Below, piece after piece: positions 59,839 to 64,000 of a DNA stretch of 64,000 bases. Position 1 is the first letter of the stretch, and each line of letters starts with the position of its first letter. This DNA comes from Verrucomicrobiia bacterium (GTDB lineage: Bacteria > Verrucomicrobiota > Verrucomicrobiia > Opitutales > Opitutaceae): the NCBI GenBank assembly GCA_011525695.1, contig WYBX01000065.1, forward strand, positions 1 to 64,000, written 5' to 3'. The translations under genes were made by a program, and so were the position numbers. The notes below the pieces were generated by a model. It saw only the letters and a list, made by a program, of their open reading frames with translations, was not told the DNA's origin and made no database searches.

Positions 59839-61020
59839 ATGAGTGCAGCCGTCGCCGCTTCCAAGGGCCCGAAGTCACGCCGGCTCCTGCCATCCCTGGG
59901 AGCGACCCTGCTCGGCATCTGTGGCGTCGTTGCCGCCGGCGCGGCGGAGGATGTGGCCGCCCAGCACAGCATCGTTTACCATGAACCGGGCCGTTTCGGC
60001 GGCTGGCCGGCCAACAATGGGCTCTGGAATTGGGGCGACGAAATCCTGGTGGCCTTTAGCCGCGCCTGGTTCCAGGAAAAGGCCGATTCGCATTCGGTCG
60101 ATCGGTCCCGGCCTGCCGTGGTCGCATTGGCTCGGAGTCTCGACGGCGGGCTGACCTGGACGCTCGAGGAACCGGCGACGCCGCTGCAACTGGGGGATGC
60201 GGAGCGGCCACCGGCAAGCCCCGGCGGGATCGATTTCGGCCACCGCGATTTTGCGCTGCGGGTGCGCAACAACGCGTTTCATTTTTCGTACGATCGCGGC
60301 CGAACGTGGCGGGGTCCCTTCGCGTTGCCCGACTTCGGGCTCGGCGCGATCACCGCCCGCACGGACTACCTTGTCCAGGGCCCTTCCGACTGCCTGCTTT
60401 TTCTCTCGGCCAAGGATACGCGGGTACAGGTCGAGGGCGAGGAACTCCAGGATCGCGCATTCTGCGCCCGCACCCGCGACGGCGGCCAGACGTTCGAGTT
60501 CGTGGGCTGGATGAGCGACGAGCCGATCAGCGTGCGCTCGGTCATGCCCGCAACCGTCCAGCTGGCCGATGGCGCCCTCGTGACGACCTTGCGCCGGCGG
60601 TTCGATCTGCCGACCGGATATCGGAACGACATGAGCTGGATCGATGCATATGGCTCGAGCGACGAGGGGCGCAACTGGACCTTTCTCGCCCGGCTTGGTT
60701 ACACGGATGCCACCTTGCACAACGGCAATCCACCGAGCCTGGTCCGGCTGCCGGACGGCCGGCTGGCAGCCGCCTGGGGCGTGCGTTCTCCGCCCTATGG
60801 AATTCACGCGCGGGTCAGTGACGACGGCGGCAAGACGTGGGGCCCGGAACTCGTCCTGCGGGACGACGGCCGGAAATATGATCTCGGATACTGCCGCAGC
60901 GTGGTGCGACAGGACGGCAAGGTGGTGACCGTCTACTACTTCACGACCGAGCAGCGGCGTGAGAACCACATTGCCGCGACCATCTGGTCACCGCCGGCAC
61001 TTTCGGCACCGCATCCCTGA
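59839..61020 (+). CDS. Secreted sialidase-like propeller protein, tandem copy 1
   Basis: A 393-residue protein. I choose ATG 59839 (MSAAVAASKGPKSRRLLPSL, signal ending near AAGAAE); a TTG at 59731 overlapping the previous stop is possible but gives an unlikely N-terminus. Five Asp boxes mark a six-bladed propeller: SLDGGLTWTLE, SYDRGRTWRGP, TRDGGQTFEF, SSDEGRNWTFL and SDDGGKTWGPE. Shared strings GNPPSLVRLPDGRLAAA and LGYCRSVVRQDGKVVTVYYF are also found in the next gene. The sialidase FRIP motif is absent, so the substrate is probably not sialic acid. Likely exo-acting glycoside hydrolase or lyase. Confidence 0.82.
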   Translation: MSAAVAASKGPKSRRLLPSLGATLLGICGVVAAGAAEDVAAQHSIVYHEPGRFGGWPANNGLWNWGDEILVAFSRAWFQEKADSHSVDRSRPAVVALARSLDGGLTWTLEEPATPLQLGDAERPPASPGGIDFGHRDFALRVRNNAFHFSYDRGRTWRGPFALPDFGLGAITARTDYLVQGPSDCLLFLSAKDTRVQVEGEELQDRAFCARTRDGGQTFEFVGWMSDEPISVRSVMPATVQLADGALVTTLRRRFDLPTGYRNDMSWIDAYGSSDEGRNWTFLARLGYTDATLHNGNPPSLVRLPDGRLAAAWGVRSPPYGIHARVSDDGGKTWGPELVLRDDGRKYDLGYCRSVVRQDGKVVTVYYFTTEQRRENHIAATIWSPPALSAPHP

Positions 61021-61030
61021 TGCCTTTTGA

Positions 61031-61094
61031 TATACACAACGTCAGAAGTCATTACCAGCGTAGGATTCGGCGGCGACTTATGGCGTTGTGTATA
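61031..61094 (+). repeat. Long stem-loop between the tandem propeller genes
   Basis: TATACACAACGTCAGAAGTC (61031-61050) pairs with GACTTATGGCGTTGTGTATA (61075-61094), 18 of 20 positions, around a 24-base loop. It starts 10 bases after one stop codon and ends 14 bases before the next start, filling the 88-base gap. Possible roles: attenuation, mRNA processing, or a small repeat element. Confidence 0.65.
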
Positions 61095-61108
61095 GCATGC
61101 CCTGAGCG

Positions 61109-62209
61109 ATGAAGATAAACCGACTTATCCTGTTCCTGCTGGGCATGTCCGGCTGCGGATCCGCAATGGCCCGGCAGCAGCCCGCGAGCGTCCAGCACGT
61201 GATCGTCTACCATGAGATCGATCGCTTCGCTGGCTGGCCGGCCAACCGGGGCATATGGTCGTGGGGCGATGAAATTGCGGTCGGGTTCGTCCGCGGCTGG
61301 TTCAAGCATGATCCCAACGAGCATTCGCGCGATCCCGACAAGCCGGCGGAGGATGTGATCGCCCGGAGCATCGACGGTGGGGTGACGTGGCAGATCGAGC
61401 CGGTGCGGTTTGGGCGCGACGGGATCAAGCCGAGTCCGGGAGGCATCGAGTTCGCGCATCCCGGGTTCGCGCTGATTGTGCGGGAGGATGTGTTTTATGT
61501 TTCCTATGACCGGGCGCGCACCTGGTCCGGGCCGTTTGCCTTTCCTGACTTCAAGCTCGGCGGCGACCTCACCGCCCGGACCGATTACCTGGTCAAGGGA
61601 CCATCGGAGGCCCTGTTTTTCCTCTCGTATGAGGATGAGCGGGTGGAGATCGGGATGCCAGATCGGGCATTCGCCGTGCGGACCCGCGATGGCGGGCTGA
61701 CCTTCCAGCGGGGCGGGCTGATGGCGGGCGACGAGCCACCGGGCGTGCGGTCGGTCATGCCGGCCACGGTTCGGGCGGACAACGGGACGCTGGTGACGGT
61801 GCTGCGGCGGCGTTTCAACCTGCAGTCGGGTTATCGCAACGACCTGAACTGGCTCGATGTCTTCATCTCGCGGGATGACGGCGAGACCTGGGGTTTCGCG
61901 GCGCGGCTGGCACACACCGATCACACGGGGCACAACGGGAATCCGCCGAGCCTGGTCCGGCTGCCGGACGGCCGGCTGGCGGCCGCCTACGGGCTGCGGT
62001 CCAAACCGTACGGGATCCGTGCCCGGATCAGCACGGACTATGGGCTGACCTGGGGACCGGAACTCGTGCTGCGTGATGACGCGCGCACCTGGGACATCGG
62101 CTATTGCCGGAGCGTGGTCCGCGCCGACGGCAGGATTGTCACGGTGTATTATTACGCGACCGCGGAGCACTTCGAGAATCACATCGCCGCGACGATCTGG
62201 ACTCCGTGA
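61109..62209 (+). CDS. Secreted sialidase-like propeller protein, tandem copy 2
   Basis: A 366-residue paralogue of the gene before it. The N-terminus MKINRLILFLLGMSGCGSAM resembles a lipoprotein signal with a possible lipobox M-S-G-C at about residue 16. Asp boxes: SIDGGVTWQIE, SYDRARTWSGP, TRDGGLTFQRG, SRDDGETWGFA and STDYGLTWGPE. The opening VIVYHEIDRFAGWPANRGIW is shared with copy 1 (IVYHEPGRFGGWPANNGLW). No FRIP motif. Function as for copy 1, possibly membrane-anchored. Confidence 0.82.
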   Translation: MKINRLILFLLGMSGCGSAMARQQPASVQHVIVYHEIDRFAGWPANRGIWSWGDEIAVGFVRGWFKHDPNEHSRDPDKPAEDVIARSIDGGVTWQIEPVRFGRDGIKPSPGGIEFAHPGFALIVREDVFYVSYDRARTWSGPFAFPDFKLGGDLTARTDYLVKGPSEALFFLSYEDERVEIGMPDRAFAVRTRDGGLTFQRGGLMAGDEPPGVRSVMPATVRADNGTLVTVLRRRFNLQSGYRNDLNWLDVFISRDDGETWGFAARLAHTDHTGHNGNPPSLVRLPDGRLAAAYGLRSKPYGIRARISTDYGLTWGPELVLRDDARTWDIGYCRSVVRADGRIVTVYYYATAEHFENHIAATIWTP

Positions 62210-62965
62210 GCGACCCTTCGTGACCGGGTCGTCGGTGAACCGTGAGCGAATCCTTGGAGACTGGCCCGGGCGTGGATGCGGCGTCCCGCCGCCTGCTTTC
62301 GGCTTTGCGATTGCCCGAAGACCTTCCTGGCCACGGATGACACGGAGCGCACGGATACTGCGCGCTTTCCTCATCCGTGCCATCCGAGTACTCCGTGGCC
62401 CCAAACCATGGCCGCAAAGAACACAAAAATCAGTGGTTCGCGCCACGAGCCTGGGTGCGGCTATAGCCGCTCGAGAGATGTGCGGATCGCCCCCGGCCTT
62501 CTCCTGTTTTTTGTGGCAAATGGCTCGGGCGGATCCCGCTGCGGATCATCTCCCAATCCTTCGACACGGAGGGCACGGAGGTCTGAGGAGAGGTCACGGA
62601 GACAGGACCGTGAATCGGTGGTCGGTGAAACGGTGGTCGGTGAAGCCACTCGCCGGCCTCACCGTCTCACCGATTGACCGTGCCAGTAGCGCCGTGTCTC
62701 CGACCGGCGCAGACGAATCGAGTCTCTGGATGAGTGACTTCGTCATCCGCGAAATCAGCGCCATCCGCGGTCAAAGGGATTGGGCTATGGTGTTGATTTT
62801 GCGCAGTCGGTTTCGAGGTCGTTGACGCCGTGGAACAAGTGTTGCCAGCAGCGGTTGCCGCGCGCGCTTTTGTCGACCCATTTTTCGCGTCCAGCAGAAA
62901 ATTTCCGAATCGCGGACTCGCATTGCGGCCCGCGGGCGTTCCAATTTTCCGTTTCTCCCTATCGC
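62210..62965. other. Repeat-rich non-coding region
   Basis: 756 bases without a credible gene. It is made largely of short degenerate repeats: CACGGA units (see the inverted repeat at 62329-62400 and direct copies at 62565, 62574 and 62595), two copies of CGGTGGTCGGTGAA 15 bases apart (62616 and 62631), and ATCCGCG words near 62745-62772. Composition and spacing suggest decayed tandem repeats. Confidence 0.6.
62329..62400. repeat. Inverted repeat of CACGGA-type units
   Basis: The arms are 28 bases each (62329-62356 and 62373-62400). Each reads GGCCACGGA in its own direction, then six variable bases, GGA, three variable bases and CACGGAT; 23 of 28 positions pair. The 16-base loop is unrelated. 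The unit itself is built from three CACGGA-like words. Confidence 0.65.
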
Positions 62966-64000
62966 ATGCGATCCATTCTTAGCCGGCGCGAGTTCATCGC
63001 GCAAACATCACTCGCCGCAGCAGCCGGAATTGCGCTGCCAACCCTCACCTCGTGCGTGTCGCCTGCGCGGTCTCGCGTCCGCCGGCCCGCCCCGTCCGAG
63101 CGTGTGAACCTCGGCGTGATCGGTTTTGGGACGATTGCGTTTTCGACCGTGCCGAATTTCCTCGCCGACCCGCGCGTGCAGGTCGTCGCGGTCGCGGATC
63201 CCGTTTCAGAGCTTCCGCATTACGGCTATCAGGGGGAAAAGCGGGGCGGCCGCCTCGTTGGCAGGCGGGTTGTCGAAACGCACTACGCGGAGCAGCAGCC
63301 GGGCGGCACGTTCAAAGGCTGCCGCGCCTACGAAGATTTTCGGGAGATGATCTCCCGCGAGGATCTCGACGCAGTCTACATCGCCACACCCGACCACTGG
63401 CATTGCGCCGCGGCGCTGCATGCCGCCCGTCGTGGCAAGCACATCTACGGACAGAAGCCGCTTGCGCTCACGATCGAGGAGGGGCGCCGAATCGCGCGCA
63501 CCGTCGCGGACACTGGCATCACATGGCAGACCGGGGCACAGCAGCGCAGCTCGATCCATTTTCGTACCGCCTGCGAACTTGTTCGCAACGGCCGTCTCGG
63601 CCGGCTCGCGGGGATCAAAGTCGGCTTCGGCAGCGGTCACAAGGACTGGTCCGGCCTTGCGGCGCGCCAGCAGCCAGAACCCGTCCCCCGCGAGCTCAAC
63701 TGGGATCTCTGGCTCGGCCCAGCGCCCGCGCGGCCCTACGCACCTGCGCTCCTGCAGCTCAACTGGCGCCATAACTTTGATTTTTCGGGGGGATACCTCA
63801 CCGACTGGGGCGCTCACCACCTCGACATCCTGCAATGGGCACTCGGCACCGACGACACGGGCCCTGTCGCGATCGAAAATGTCGTCGCGAAGCTGCCGCC
63901 GCCGACCGCGCTCTACAACACGGCGACCGAATTTTCATTCGAGGTGGTCTATGCGAACGGTGTCCGTGCCCATGTTTCGAGCCGCAACCGCAACGGGCTC
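62966..64000 (+). CDS. Gfo/Idh/MocA-family oxidoreductase, Tat lipoprotein, cut by the window end
   Basis: An open frame of 345 codons from ATG 62966 to the right edge, with no stop, so the gene is partial. The N-terminus is a twin-arginine signal (MRSILSRREFIAQTSLAAAA) followed by a lipobox L-T-S-C at about residues 27-30, so it is probably Tat-exported and membrane-anchored. The Rossmann fold starts NLGVIGFGTIAFSTV, the substrate-site lysine is in IYGQKPLALT (family E-K-P, here Q-K-P) and the C-terminal domain contains TDWGAHHLDILQWALG. Exported members of this family in Verrucomicrobia and Planctomycetes are numerous and mostly uncharacterised; they may oxidise sugars with tightly bound NAD(P). 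Confidence 0.88.
   Translation, partial: MRSILSRREFIAQTSLAAAAGIALPTLTSCVSPARSRVRRPAPSERVNLGVIGFGTIAFSTVPNFLADPRVQVVAVADPVSELPHYGYQGEKRGGRLVGRRVVETHYAEQQPGGTFKGCRAYEDFREMISREDLDAVYIATPDHWHCAAALHAARRGKHIYGQKPLALTIEEGRRIARTVADTGITWQTGAQQRSSIHFRTACELVRNGRLGRLAGIKVGFGSGHKDWSGLAARQQPEPVPRELNWDLWLGPAPARPYAPALLQLNWRHNFDFSGGYLTDWGAHHLDILQWALGTDDTGPVAIENVVAKLPPPTALYNTATEFSFEVVYANGVRAHVSSRNRNGL

Noticed and set aside
17256..62209. Calling the propeller proteins true exo-alpha-sialidases
   Set aside because: Asp boxes are present, but the FRIP/YRIP motif and arginine triad are not seen. The SRIP string in the 34.3 kb protein is in the wrong place. No NanA/NanE/NanK-type sialic acid genes accompany them.

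Overview
The window is a high-GC bacterial chromosome segment that looks like a Verrucomicrobium of the Opitutaceae type. I infer this from the gene style: TIGR01782-like TonB-dependent receptors with a CarboxypepD_reg domain, many secreted sialidase-like beta-propellers, LamG fusions, Tat-exported dehydrogenase and isomerase types, and AT-rich regulatory islands in GC-rich DNA. No rRNA, tRNA or CRISPR array was seen.

Layout. 1-1.45 kb is a scar: the tail of a tyrosine recombinase, a Phd-like/PIN toxin-antitoxin pair and a scrap of an RHS core. 1.45-5.8 kb (minus) is an RND efflux permease with its lipoprotein adaptor. 6.3-12.6 kb (plus) is a housekeeping run, serA-plsY-hom-lysC-thrC. 12.7-15.6 kb is an HtrA-like PDZ protease followed by an inactive-looking homologue. 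15.7-17.1 kb is a Tat-exported LarA-like protein.

From 17 kb to the right edge the window is one large accessory glycan and sugar-acid utilisation region. It holds two TonB-dependent receptors, nine sialidase-like propeller proteins, a sulfatase, an SGNH hydrolase, an acetyl-xylan-esterase-like protein, a tandem BD-FAE-like esterase, a GH20/GH115-like hydrolase, two exported nitrilase-family enzymes, a DHDPS-family aldolase, an enolase-superfamily dehydratase, a split transketolase and a Gfo/Idh oxidoreductase cut by the window edge. Genes at 41.6-53.7 kb are mostly joined by ATGA or GTGA start/stop overlaps and look like one long minus-strand transcript. The likely job is uptake and periplasmic dismantling of an acylated, possibly sulfated, acidic polysaccharide. 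The true substrate cannot be read from sequence.

The most unusual structures are non-coding. (1) A PaaX-type (Cas2-like fold) gene at 30.1-30.9 kb lies between two perfect 38-40 bp palindromes that differ by one symmetric, base-pair-preserving change. (2) A polar two-hairpin element occurs three times, each starting within 1 nt of the stop codon of an unrelated gene (17.1, 23.3, 33.4 kb). (3) A 17-bp AT-rich direct-repeat motif, consensus TATTTTCAKCTATTTCA, lies 65-157 bp upstream of five transcription units, and a related block precedes both TonB receptors. Starts were chosen by signal peptides, overlaps and homology reasoning. All family names rest on recognition by eye, with no database search.
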